Of a stretch of 64,000 nucleotides of DNA, positions 46,172-54,910 are shown piece by piece. Each line of letters begins with the position of its first letter. Position 1 is the first letter of the stretch. This DNA comes from Sphingosinicella xenopeptidilytica (GTDB lineage Bacteria > Pseudomonadota > Alphaproteobacteria > Sphingomonadales > Sphingomonadaceae), in the NCBI RefSeq assembly GCF_042676985.1, contig NZ_JBHTIK010000001.1:496001-560000 (forward strand), written 5' to 3'. Under the pieces are notes generated by a model that worked only from the letters and a program-made list of their open reading frames with translations, ran no database searches and was not told the DNA's origin. The translations under genes and the position numbers were made by a program.

Positions 46172-47575
46172 ATGAAGCGAGCAGGGGCAGGCAGGATGCT
46201 GGGCGTGGCGATGGTCGCTGTGGCGGCTATGCTACCGTCGTCGCCGCTTTTCGCCCAATCCGCGGAACAGGATGCGTTGAAGCTTACGCTTAATGACGGC
46301 TACGATACGTCCGCTGCGCTGCGCTTCGACTGGCCCGCCTTCAAGATCGGCACGGGCCAGTATGAGGCTGGCCCGACCGGTCTTACGGTCTTTCGGTTCA
46401 ATCGAAAGATGCTGGCGGCGGTCGATGTGCGCGGTGGCGGGCCGGGCACAGTGAATACGGAGTACCTGGGGATCGGCTATCCTGCTGCGGAACTGGACTC
46501 GGTCGTTCTCTCGGGCGGTTCCTGGTACGGCCTGGAAGCCGTGACAGCAGTGAACACGGCGCTCAAGGACGAAGGCTATCGCGGCGGCAATTGGGACAAT
46601 GTCGGTCTCACGGTGGGCTCGATCATCTACGATTTCGGCGGACGCCGTCTCAACGAAATCTACCCGGACAAGCGCCTAGCGCAGGCAGCGCTGAAGGCGG
46701 CTATACCGGGCGTGTTCCCGCGCGGAGCTTATGGCGCGGGCCGCTCGGCGATCAGCGGTAGCATTTTTGGATGCAATGCCCATTCGGGGCAGGGCGGCGC
46801 ATTTCGGCAGGTCGGCGACCTGAAGATCGCGGCCTTCACGGTTGTGAATGCCCTCGGCGTTGTTACCGACCGCGAGGGCCGCACGGCGGCCTGCTATCCG
46901 GACAAGGCGTGGCCTGCCGGGTTCAAAACCCACGACATTCTTGCCGGAACGCCCGACAGCGGAAAGCCGGGCTGGACGGGTGTTGCGCCCTCCGCCGAGA
47001 AAAAGAATACGACGATCAGCCTGATTGTCGTGAACCAGAAGATGGAGCCGTGGGAGCTGAAACGGCTTGCGATTCAGGTCCATACGTCGATGGCGCGCGG
47101 GATTCAGCCCTTCCAGACAGAGTTTGACGGCGACGTGCTCTATGCCGTCTCCACGGCCGAGTACATGCCCACCGACGACACGCGCATCAGCCTGCTCGAC
47201 ATCGGCACGATCACGTCCGAGGTGATGTGGGATGCGATCCTCAGCGCCGTGCCGCCGCAGCCGCGGGCGGTGCTGGAGGCGCCGCCGCACCGCGTGGTAG
47301 ATGCCGCCGCGCTCCGGAAGGTTTCGGGCCGATACCGGTTCAGTGCGCTTGCCGAGCTTGATCTCAAAGTCGAAGACGGGCGTTTGCTCGGGCAGGCTGT
47401 CGGAGAGCGCAAGATATTCGGCATTCCGAAGGAGAATGCTGTGGAACTCGTCCCCACTGAAACCGGCGACTACGTGGTCCCGGGCCGATATCCGACCCTG
47501 CTGCGTTTCGACGGTCGCGGACGTGTGACGATCAATCCCGGACGCTGGCAGCAGCACGGCCAGAAACGCCGATAA
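46172..47575 (+). CDS. P1 family (S58, DmpA/BapA-like) Ntn peptidase, exported
   Basis: A 467-residue secreted peptidase with signal peptide (GVAMVAVAAMLPSSPLFA). Hallmarks are VDVRGGGPGTVNTE, VVLSGGSWYGLEA, GAYGAGRSAISG and the autoprocessing site N279-T280-T281 before ISLIVV, where a Thr would be the N-terminal nucleophile after self-cleavage. DmpA and BapA relatives release N-terminal D- or beta-amino acids. About 90 residues beyond the peptidase core form an extra C-terminal beta domain not present in DmpA. GGAGAG precedes the ATG at 46172. It lies 20 bp before gcdH on the same strand. Confidence 0.87.
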   Translation: MKRAGAGRMLGVAMVAVAAMLPSSPLFAQSAEQDALKLTLNDGYDTSAALRFDWPAFKIGTGQYEAGPTGLTVFRFNRKMLAAVDVRGGGPGTVNTEYLGIGYPAAELDSVVLSGGSWYGLEAVTAVNTALKDEGYRGGNWDNVGLTVGSIIYDFGGRRLNEIYPDKRLAQAALKAAIPGVFPRGAYGAGRSAISGSIFGCNAHSGQGGAFRQVGDLKIAAFTVVNALGVVTDREGRTAACYPDKAWPAGFKTHDILAGTPDSGKPGWTGVAPSAEKKNTTISLIVVNQKMEPWELKRLAIQVHTSMARGIQPFQTEFDGDVLYAVSTAEYMPTDDTRISLLDIGTITSEVMWDAILSAVPPQPRAVLEAPPHRVVDAAALRKVSGRYRFSALAELDLKVEDGRLLGQAVGERKIFGIPKENAVELVPTETGDYVVPGRYPTLLRFDGRGRVTINPGRWQQHGQKRR

Positions 47576-47595
47576 ACCCAAGGAGACAATTCGGT

Positions 47596-48768
47596 ATGCC
47601 TGACCAGTTTGACTGGACGGACCCGCTCGCCCTCGATTCAGAGCTGACGAATGAAGAGCGGCTAATCCGCGATACGGCCCGGAGCTATGCCCAGACCGAA
47701 CTTCTGCCGCGCATCGTCGAAGCCAACCGTGACGGCGTGTTCGACCGTGCGATCATGCGTGAAATGGGTTCGCTCGGCTTGCTCGGTGTCACGATTCCAG
47801 AGGCCGATGGCGGGGTGGGAGCAAGCCATGTTGCCTACGGGCTGATTGCGCGCGAGGTCGAGGCTGTAGATTCCGGCTATCGTTCCGCGATGAGCGTGCA
47901 GTCGAGCCTCGTCATTCACCCGATCCACGCCTACGGCTCGGACGCGCAGCGTGCGCGCTGGCTTCCCGGTCTGATGTCCGGCGACCTCGTTGGCTGTTTT
48001 GGCCTTACCGAACCGGGTTCGGGGTCCGATCCGGGAAGCCTTGCAACGCGCGCCGAGCGCGTTCCGGGCGGATATCGGCTGACCGGCACCAAGATGTGGA
48101 TCACGAATGCGCCAATCGCGGATGTGATGGTGGTCTGGGCAAAGCTTGAGGGTGTGATCCGCGGTTTCGTGCTCGAACGCGGTGCCGAGGGACTGTCGAC
48201 GCCCGAAATCAAGGACAAGCTCGCGCTGCGCGCATCCATCACCGGTGAGATCGTGATGGACGGCGTCTTTGTGCCCGAAGAGAACCTGTTGCCGAACGTG
48301 CAAGGCCTCAAGGGGCCGTTCGGTTGCCTTAACAAGGCGCGTTTCGGTATCGGCTGGGGGGCGCTTGGTGCTGCCGCGGCTTGCTGGCAGGCAGCGCGGG
48401 CTTACGCGCTTGAACGCTACCAGTTCGGCCGCCCACTTGCGGCGAACCAGCTCGTGCAGCGCAAGCTCGTGGAAATGCAGGTGGAAATCGCAATTGGACT
48501 GCAGGCCTGCCTCAAGGTTGGGCGGCTGCTCGACACCGGCGCGTGCCCGCCCGAAGCGATCTCGATCATCAAGCGCAACAGCTGCGGCAAGGCGCTCGAT
48601 ATCGCGCGTGCCGCGCGCGACGTGCATGGCGGCAACGGCATTTCCGGTGCGTTTCACGTCATGCGCCACGTCTGCAACCTCGAGGCGGTCAACACCTATG
48701 AAGGCACGCACGACGTTCACACGCTGATCTTGGGGCGCGCACAGACCGGCATTGCGGCTTTCGCCTGA
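47596..48768 (+). CDS. gcdH: Glutaryl-CoA dehydrogenase
   Basis: A 390-residue FAD-dependent acyl-CoA dehydrogenase, clearly of the GcdH type. It shares RSAMSVQSSLVIHPI (substrate-binding Arg96), FGLTEPGSGSDPGS, MWITNAPIAD, ARFGIGWGALGA and the catalytic base Glu369 in NTYEGTHDVH with the human enzyme. It converts glutaryl-CoA to crotonyl-CoA by dehydrogenation and decarboxylation in lysine, cadaverine or 5-aminovalerate breakdown. It probably forms an operon with the P1 peptidase gene. It fits the aminotransferase and semialdehyde dehydrogenase genes at 52-56 kb. Confidence 0.92.
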   Translation: MPDQFDWTDPLALDSELTNEERLIRDTARSYAQTELLPRIVEANRDGVFDRAIMREMGSLGLLGVTIPEADGGVGASHVAYGLIAREVEAVDSGYRSAMSVQSSLVIHPIHAYGSDAQRARWLPGLMSGDLVGCFGLTEPGSGSDPGSLATRAERVPGGYRLTGTKMWITNAPIADVMVVWAKLEGVIRGFVLERGAEGLSTPEIKDKLALRASITGEIVMDGVFVPEENLLPNVQGLKGPFGCLNKARFGIGWGALGAAAACWQAARAYALERYQFGRPLAANQLVQRKLVEMQVEIAIGLQACLKVGRLLDTGACPPEAISIIKRNSCGKALDIARAARDVHGGNGISGAFHVMRHVCNLEAVNTYEGTHDVHTLILGRAQTGIAAFA

Positions 48769-48893
48769 CGATGCAGGCGTCACACATGGTGGTGCCTTCA
48801 TTGCACCGCATGTCGCGATTTTCGCATCTGCCGTGAAAGCGGCGCTTCCATAGCCTTTTCGGTCAATAACGAAGCTGCAAAGAGGGGGTAGCA

Positions 48894-51023
48894 ATGGTTT
48901 CCAAAACAACATTCGCCGCAGGCGTTTCCGTATTCGCGATGCTGGCTGCGACGACGGCGCACGCGCAAGAGTCGGATGACGCGGTCGACAGCGGTCAGGT
49001 GATCGTCGTCACCGCCCAGAAACGCGAGCAGCGTCTCATTGATGTTCCGATGGCCGTGTCCGTGCTGGGCGGCGAGGATCTCGAACAGCGCGGCATCAAC
49101 AATGTGCAGGATCTGTCGTTCGCGGTTCCGGGCCTCACGATGCGAGAAGACGGCCCCGGCAGCTACACGATCTTTCTGCGCGGTCTTGCCAACCAGTCCG
49201 GCTCCGGCGCGCTCGTCAGCATGTATCTCGACGAGGCACCGCTTTCGCTTTCCGGCTACGACCAGCTGAGCCCGGTCCCGCTCGATTTTGCGCGCGTCGA
49301 GGTGCTGAAAGGCCCGCAGGGGACGCTCTATGGTCAAGGGTCGGCAGGCGGTACGATCCGCTTTGTCACGAACGACCCGAATACCAGTCAGTTCGAGGGT
49401 AAGCTCGAAGGCGAAGTGTACAATGTAGCCAGCGGCGAGGTTGGTACGAAGCTGAGCGGCGTGCTCAATATTCCGCTCGTTCAGGATCAACTCGCGCTGC
49501 GTATCGCGGGTGCCTATGAGCAGGGCGGCGGCTGGATCGACCAGCCGGAAGCGGGCATCAAGGATGGGAACGGCACCGAGCTTATCAATGTGCGGGCCAA
49601 GTTGCTGTGGACGCCAAGTGACAACTTCCGCGCCGAAGCCATGGCGCAGATCCACCGCGCCGACACCAAGCTCGGCACGGGCTTCGAAGAGCCGGACCGC
49701 ACGGTCGACATCGGTCCGGATCGCAGCAAGGCGATGATCCCCAAGGAGTTCGATTTCGATCTCTACAATCTCGAACTCCGCTATGACATGGGCTTCGCGG
49801 AGCTGGTGAGCGCCACGACCTATATCGAGCATAAGCACCAGTATCCGTTCACCTACATTCCCCGCCCCGGCAATTATTCGTACAACATCGTCGAGGGCAA
49901 TGACGACCGCTGGGTGGACGCTGATCAATTCAGCCAGGAACTCCGCCTCACGTCTTCAGGCGGTCCGTTCGAATGGACGCTGGGTGTCTTCTACAGCGAA
50001 GGCGACAGGTCTCTGCTTGCCCTGTACGAATATCTCTACGCGCCTGATGCCGACATTTCTGAAGGCGGGGGCTTCCTCATCGGCGATCAATACTATCTCT
50101 CGAAATCCAGTTCAGAGTCCTACTCGCTGTTCGCGGATGCATCTTACAAGCTCTTCGATCGCCTGACGGTCGGTGCGGGCATCCGCTATTTCAAGGACAA
50201 GCAGACCAGCCTGATAGAGTATGCGCCCGGAACGGGCGTGGAGCAGTCGGCAAAGTTCGATTCCGTTGATCCGCGCTTTTACGTTTCGTACCAGTATTCG
50301 GATAACGCCAGCATCTACGCGAACGTTGCGAAAGGCTTCCGTTCGGGCGGCTTCAACTCCGCGCCGTTCGCGCCCTACAAACCCGAGAAGATCTTCACCT
50401 ACGAGATCGGCACGAAGGGCATGACGTCCGATGGTGCATTCAGCTACGACATCGCGGCGTTCTTCACGAAATACAAGGACATGGTACGTCGCCGCCTTGT
50501 GAACGTGAACGGTGCGTATCTATCGGAATCGAGCAACATCGGGGAGGTCGAGGTGAAGGGCATCGAACTGGGTGCCGCCGTTCGTCCGACCACCGGGCTT
50601 ACCTTCACGGCAAGCGCCGCGTATCTCGATAGCGAGATCGTTGCGACGGATGCCGCCGATACGGTCAACATTCCCGGCGACCGCACCGACTACACACCGA
50701 AGTTCAGCATCACGCTCGGTGCGAACTACGAGTTCGATTGGTCGGCGAACGTGCCCGGCTTTATGCGCGTGGATTACAGCTACCGCGACAAGGTGACGTA
50801 TATCGATCGCTCGAGCTTCCTGCCGTCAGCACTGCCGCAGGCTTCGGACGACATCGGGCTTCTCAATGCCCGGATCGGCGCGACGTTCGGCGCGGTGGGT
50901 GTTGAACTCTACGGCCAGAACATCGCCAACGTGAACAAGGCGATCGATCCCTATCAAGGCTGGGCGAACTCCAACCGCACGCGGCCGCGGGTGATCGGTG
51001 TCAAGGGCTCGGTGAGCTTCTGA
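48894..51023 (+). CDS. TonB-dependent outer-membrane receptor
   Basis: A 709-residue receptor with a signal peptide, a TonB-box-like start (GQVIVVTAQKREQ), a plug domain (residues about 50-160, DVPMAVSVLGGEDLEQRGINNVQDL, then EVLKGPQGTLYGQGSAGG) and a 22-strand barrel that ends in the typical aromatic KGSVSF. It imports a scarce large solute using TonB energy; the ligand cannot be told from the sequence. Central among hydrolase genes and next to a LysR regulator, it is the likely entry point for the locus substrate. AGAGGGGG precedes the ATG. Confidence 0.93.
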   Translation: MVSKTTFAAGVSVFAMLAATTAHAQESDDAVDSGQVIVVTAQKREQRLIDVPMAVSVLGGEDLEQRGINNVQDLSFAVPGLTMREDGPGSYTIFLRGLANQSGSGALVSMYLDEAPLSLSGYDQLSPVPLDFARVEVLKGPQGTLYGQGSAGGTIRFVTNDPNTSQFEGKLEGEVYNVASGEVGTKLSGVLNIPLVQDQLALRIAGAYEQGGGWIDQPEAGIKDGNGTELINVRAKLLWTPSDNFRAEAMAQIHRADTKLGTGFEEPDRTVDIGPDRSKAMIPKEFDFDLYNLELRYDMGFAELVSATTYIEHKHQYPFTYIPRPGNYSYNIVEGNDDRWVDADQFSQELRLTSSGGPFEWTLGVFYSEGDRSLLALYEYLYAPDADISEGGGFLIGDQYYLSKSSSESYSLFADASYKLFDRLTVGAGIRYFKDKQTSLIEYAPGTGVEQSAKFDSVDPRFYVSYQYSDNASIYANVAKGFRSGGFNSAPFAPYKPEKIFTYEIGTKGMTSDGAFSYDIAAFFTKYKDMVRRRLVNVNGAYLSESSNIGEVEVKGIELGAAVRPTTGLTFTASAAYLDSEIVATDAADTVNIPGDRTDYTPKFSITLGANYEFDWSANVPGFMRVDYSYRDKVTYIDRSSFLPSALPQASDDIGLLNARIGATFGAVGVELYGQNIANVNKAIDPYQGWANSNRTRPRVIGVKGSVSF

Positions 51024-51028
51024 GCGAG

Positions 51029-51059
51029 ATGGGCGGTGCTTGAACGCGGCGCCGCCCAT
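51029..51059 (+). terminator. Hairpin after the TonB receptor gene
   Basis: ATGGGCGGTGC and GCGCCGCCCAT form an 11-bp stem with a T-G wobble and a 9-nt loop, 5 bp after the stop. No T-run follows, so it may only attenuate or stabilise the mRNA. Confidence 0.5.
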
Positions 51060-51144
51060 ATTCGAATCATTTCAAATGCTTAAATCACTGGTTCTTGACC
51101 CGAACGGGACGGGGTGGGAAGCTCGGCCCGGTCGGGAGGACTAT

Positions 51145-52113
51145 GTGCTGGAGCGTAAGGTCAAGGGCGTCAATCCGCCGTCGCGCAAGTCGCTGCCGCC
51201 GTTCGAGGCCCTGCGCGCGTTCGATGCGGTCGCCCGCCTGAAAGGCGTGCGGCGTGCGGCGCAGAGCCTCGGCCGCGATCACGCCGTCATCAGCCGCCAC
51301 CTGCGAACACTCGAAACCTGGACCGGAACGACGCTTATCGAGCGGACATCCGCCGGGGTGGTGCTTACCGAAGCCGGCATTCGCTACCACGAGCAGGTCG
51401 CGATGGCGCTCGATCTGCTGGCCGATGCCACGATGGAACTGATCCGGAGGGGCAGCGAGCACCGCCTGCACATCTGGTGTATGCCGGGTTTCGCGCTGCA
51501 CTGGATGTCGCGTCGCGTCGGAGCGTTCGAACGGCTCGACCCTACGGTTCAGATCGAGATCCGTCCCACGGATCGGAGCCCCGATTTCGGATCGCACGAG
51601 ACGGACATCGATATTCGCTTCGTGCCAACCTACGGTTCGCCCTTTGTGCTCGGCCCGAAGCTGCATCACATCGAACTGGCGAGGGTGCCGATCGTCGCCG
51701 TGGCGAACCCGGATTACCTCGCGGCGTCGGCACCCATCGAAAAGCCGGGCGATCTGTTACGGCACAGGCTGCTGCATGAGGATAATTTCGATTCCTGGGT
51801 GAACTGGCTTTCTGCGCACGGCATCTACGACGATATCGACCTGACGGGCCCCAAGCTGTGGCAGGGCCACTTGACGCTCGATGCCGCGCTGCACGGTCGC
51901 GGCGTCGCGCTTGCAAACCACCTCGTCGCGGCCGACGATCTGGCGAGTGGCCGCCTTGTCGAAATCGGGAAAGGGCTGGATAGCTTCCAGCCCTACAGTG
52001 ACGGCATCTATCTGTTTATCGCCCGCGGCGACCGGTGGGATGCGCCGCTCATCCGCCGCTATCGCCGCTGGCTGAAGGACGCGATCGCGAAGTCTCTCTC
52101 CGGCAAGGCCTGA
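51145..52113 (+). CDS. LysR-type transcriptional regulator
   Basis: A 322-residue regulator. The N-terminal winged helix-turn-helix (LPPFEALRAFDAVARLKGVRRAAQSLGRDHAVISRHLRTLE) is followed by a substrate-binding domain (about 110-300). The GcvA-like layout has LRHRLLHED and GRGVALANHLVAADDLASGRLV. GTG at 51145 has GGGAGG six bases upstream. The longer frame from a TTG at 51040 would begin inside the hairpin loop after the receptor gene and is unlikely. It lies directly after the receptor gene and convergent with the aminotransferase operon, and probably controls one or both. Confidence 0.9.
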   Translation: MLERKVKGVNPPSRKSLPPFEALRAFDAVARLKGVRRAAQSLGRDHAVISRHLRTLETWTGTTLIERTSAGVVLTEAGIRYHEQVAMALDLLADATMELIRRGSEHRLHIWCMPGFALHWMSRRVGAFERLDPTVQIEIRPTDRSPDFGSHETDIDIRFVPTYGSPFVLGPKLHHIELARVPIVAVANPDYLAASAPIEKPGDLLRHRLLHEDNFDSWVNWLSAHGIYDDIDLTGPKLWQGHLTLDAALHGRGVALANHLVAADDLASGRLVEIGKGLDSFQPYSDGIYLFIARGDRWDAPLIRRYRRWLKDAIAKSLSGKA

Positions 52114-52119
52114 GCGCCC

Positions 52120-53433
52120 TCAGCTTGCGTTGGCAAGCCGAGGGGTGAGGACATCGAGCGTGGCGAGCGACTGCTCGAGGATCGCAAGGCCTTCTTCGAG
52201 ATGCGCGTCCGGAATCGTCAGCGGCATCAGGAAGCGGAGAACATTGCCCTTGGTGCCGCAGGAAATCAGGATCAGGCCCTGCTTCTGTGCTTCGGCGATG
52301 AGCGCGCGGGTGAGCGCGGCGTCGGCAGCGTGCGGAGCTTCGGCAGAGCAAAGCTCCATTGCGACCATCGCGCCAAGGCGCCGTATATCGCCGATCACGC
52401 CCTTGCGCGACCGCTGGCGCAGATCGATGAGCCGTGCTTCGATTGTCTGTCCGATCGCTTCGGCTCGCGCGCAGAGACCTTCGCGTTCGATGACATCCAG
52501 CACGGCGAGTGCTGCCGCGCACGCCACAGGCGAACCCGCATAAGTGCCGCCGAGACCACCGATCGGGGATGCGTCCATCAGGTCGGCACGGCCGGTGACG
52601 GCGGCGAGCGGATAGCCGCCGGCAATGCCCTTCGCCATCGTGATGATATCAGCCTCGATGCCCGCGCGTGCGTGGGCGAAGTAGGCTCCCGTCCGTCCGA
52701 AACCAGTCTGGATTTCATCGATGATCAGCAGGATGCCGTGATCGTCGCAGAGCTTGCGCAGCGCCTGCAGAAGTTCGACGGACGCAATGTTGAAGCCGCC
52801 TTCGCCCTGCACGGGTTCGATGATGATCGCCGCCACGCGGGCCGGATCGACGTCTTCGTGAAAGATATCGTGGATGCTGGCGATACTGTCTTCGACCGTG
52901 ATCCCCACCGTTTCATCCGGGAAGCGGGCGTGGAAGACCTCGGCGGGGAAAGGGCCGAACCCGGCCTTGTAGGGCGTCACCTTGCCGGTGAGTGCCATCG
53001 TCATCATCGTTCGGCCGTGGAAGCCCGCAGAAAAGGCGATCACTGCGCTGCGGCCCGTGGCGACACGTGCGACCTTCACGGCATTCTCAACAGCCTCGGC
53101 GCCCGTCGAGACGAGGATCGTCTTGCGCGGGCTGCTCCCCGGCACAAGCGCGTTCAAGCGCTGCGCGAGTTCGACATATTGCGGGTACATGGCGACGTTG
53201 AAGCTCGTGTGCGTGAAGCGATCGAGCTGGCCGATCACGGCGGCCTTCACATCCGGGTGGTTGTGGCCCGTGTTGCAGACGGCGATGCCGGCGGCGAAAT
53301 CGATGTAGCGGCGGCCCTCTAGATCCCAGATCTCGGCATTCTGCGCACGGTCGCAAACGACGCTGGTGACATGCGACACGCCGCGTGCCACGGCCTCTGC
53401 GCGCGCTGCGAGCACTTCATTGCTGGTCTTCAT
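52120..53433 (-). CDS. Class III omega-aminotransferase (GABA / 5-aminovalerate type)
   Basis: A 437-residue PLP enzyme of the GabT/DavT group. Recognisable parts are SHVTSVVCDRAQNAEIWD, the phosphate-binding STGAEAVENAVK, EPVQGEGGF, the cofactor-binding IDEIQTGFGRTG and the PLP lysine in ITMAKGIAGGYP. It moves the terminal amino group of 4-aminobutyrate or 5-aminovalerate to 2-oxoglutarate, giving a semialdehyde. GGAGAG precedes the ATG. It is 13 bp after the dehydrogenase gene at the end of a six-gene operon. Nearby gcdH argues for the C5 substrate, but either is possible. Confidence 0.9.
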   Translation of the reverse strand: MKTSNEVLAARAEAVARGVSHVTSVVCDRAQNAEIWDLEGRRYIDFAAGIAVCNTGHNHPDVKAAVIGQLDRFTHTSFNVAMYPQYVELAQRLNALVPGSSPRKTILVSTGAEAVENAVKVARVATGRSAVIAFSAGFHGRTMMTMALTGKVTPYKAGFGPFPAEVFHARFPDETVGITVEDSIASIHDIFHEDVDPARVAAIIIEPVQGEGGFNIASVELLQALRKLCDDHGILLIIDEIQTGFGRTGAYFAHARAGIEADIITMAKGIAGGYPLAAVTGRADLMDASPIGGLGGTYAGSPVACAAALAVLDVIEREGLCARAEAIGQTIEARLIDLRQRSRKGVIGDIRRLGAMVAMELCSAEAPHAADAALTRALIAEAQKQGLILISCGTKGNVLRFLMPLTIPDAHLEEGLAILEQSLATLDVLTPRLANAS

Positions 53434-53446
53434 ATCGCTCTCCTGT

Positions 53447-54910
53447 TCATGCGGCCGCGGCGATGCCGCCGAGCGCAAGATACTTGATTTCAACGAAATC
53501 CTCGATGCCATAGCGTGAACCTTCACGCCCCACACCGGATTCCTTGATACCACCGAACGGTGCACCCTCGTTCGAAGTCAGCACCTCATTGGCGCCAACC
53601 ATGCCATATTCCAGTGCTTCCGCCACGCGGAACACGCGCCCAATGTCGCGAGACCAGAAATAGGCAGCAAGCCCGTAGGGCGTGTCGTTTGCCAAAGCGA
53701 CCACTTCGGTCTCGGTTTCGAAAGGCGTGAGCGGCGCGACGGGACCAAAAATCTCGGCCTGCGCGATGTCCATATCGGGCAGAACCCCGGTCAGAATCGT
53801 CGGCGCATAAAAGTTGCCGCCTCGCGCGTGCCGCCCGCCGCCGAGTACGGCAACGGCGCCTTTGCCGAGCGCGTCCTGTACCAGGCTATCGACTTTGTCT
53901 ACCGCGGCTGCGTTGATGAGCGGCCCGATCTGCGTGCCGGTCTCGAAGCCGTCGCCGATGGCGAGGGCGCGGATGGCTTCTCCATATTTGTGCGCGAAAG
54001 CGTCCATCACGCGGGACTGCACGTAGATACGGTTCGCCGATACGCAGGTCTGCCCGGCGTTGCGGAACTTTGTGGCCAACGCACCCTCAACGGCGGCATC
54101 GAGATCGGCGTCTTCGAAGACGATGAACGGCGCGTTGCCGCCGAGTTCGAGGCTGAGCTTCTTTACCGTGTCCGCGCATTGGCGCATCAACAGCTTGCCG
54201 ACGCGCGTGGAGCCGGTGAAGGAGAGTTTGCGTACGTCCGGGCTTGCCGTCAGCACACTTGCCACTTCGACGGCCTGCGCGGCCGTTACGATCGTCATCA
54301 CGTCTTCGGGGAGGCCGGCGTCCGCTGCCAGAACGGCGAGTGCGAGCGCCGAAAGCGGCGTATCCTCAGCCGGTTTCACGACAATGGTGCAACCTGCCGC
54401 AAGCGCGGGCGCGACCTTGCGCGTGATCATGCCGCTCGGGAAGTTCCACGGCGTGATCGCGCCAACGACCCCGACCGGCTGCTTCAGCACCAGGCAGCGC
54501 TTGTCCGGCGCATGGGTGGGAACGATATCACCGTAGACGCGCTTCGCTTCCTCGGCGAACCATTCGATAAAGTTCGCGCCGAACAGGATTTCGCTGCGCG
54601 CCTCTGCAAGCGGTTTGCCCTGCTCCAGCGTCAGGATCTCGGCGAGCACGTCGGCATTCTGGACGACAAGCCCGTGCCATTGGCGAAGGATGGCGCTGCG
54701 CGCCTTCGCCGTGCGGGCACTCCACGCCGGGAAGGCGGCTTTTGCACGTGTAATTGCGGTACGCATGTCGTCGGCGCTCCGGTCCGCGACATCCGCGATG
54801 TATGCGCCGCTTGCCGGGTTCAGCACCGGGAACGTGCGCGCCGCCGGGCCGTCCAGTGTCAACCCGCGCGCAATCAGTTCAGCTGCAGCTGTCGAGACGG
54901 GCAACGTCAT
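53447..54910 (-). CDS. Succinate/glutarate semialdehyde dehydrogenase
   Basis: A 487-residue NAD(P)-dependent aldehyde dehydrogenase of the GabD/DavD group. It carries TPWNFPSGMITRKVAPAL, the base Glu255 in LELGGNAPF, the nucleophile Cys289 in NAGQTCVSANR and the C-terminal PFGGIKESGVGREGS, which is typical of succinate-semialdehyde dehydrogenases. It would oxidise the semialdehyde formed by the adjacent aminotransferase to succinate or glutarate. The ATG overlaps the stop of the upstream aminotransferase gene (TGATG). Confidence 0.92.
   Translation of the reverse strand: MTLPVSTAAAELIARGLTLDGPAARTFPVLNPASGAYIADVADRSADDMRTAITRAKAAFPAWSARTAKARSAILRQWHGLVVQNADVLAEILTLEQGKPLAEARSEILFGANFIEWFAEEAKRVYGDIVPTHAPDKRCLVLKQPVGVVGAITPWNFPSGMITRKVAPALAAGCTIVVKPAEDTPLSALALAVLAADAGLPEDVMTIVTAAQAVEVASVLTASPDVRKLSFTGSTRVGKLLMRQCADTVKKLSLELGGNAPFIVFEDADLDAAVEGALATKFRNAGQTCVSANRIYVQSRVMDAFAHKYGEAIRALAIGDGFETGTQIGPLINAAAVDKVDSLVQDALGKGAVAVLGGGRHARGGNFYAPTILTGVLPDMDIAQAEIFGPVAPLTPFETETEVVALANDTPYGLAAYFWSRDIGRVFRVAEALEYGMVGANEVLTSNEGAPFGGIKESGVGREGSRYGIEDFVEIKYLALGGIAAAA

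Noticed and set aside
48840..48893. A LysR binding box (TTCG-N8-CGAA) before the TonB receptor gene
   Set aside because: Only one weak inverted repeat is present and no promoter could be aligned with it, so it is not reported as a feature.
51040..51144. A longer N-terminus for the LysR regulator starting at a TTG
   Set aside because: The TTG lies in the loop of the hairpin after the receptor gene, and a GTG at 51145 has a strong GGGAGG site giving a normal LysR start.
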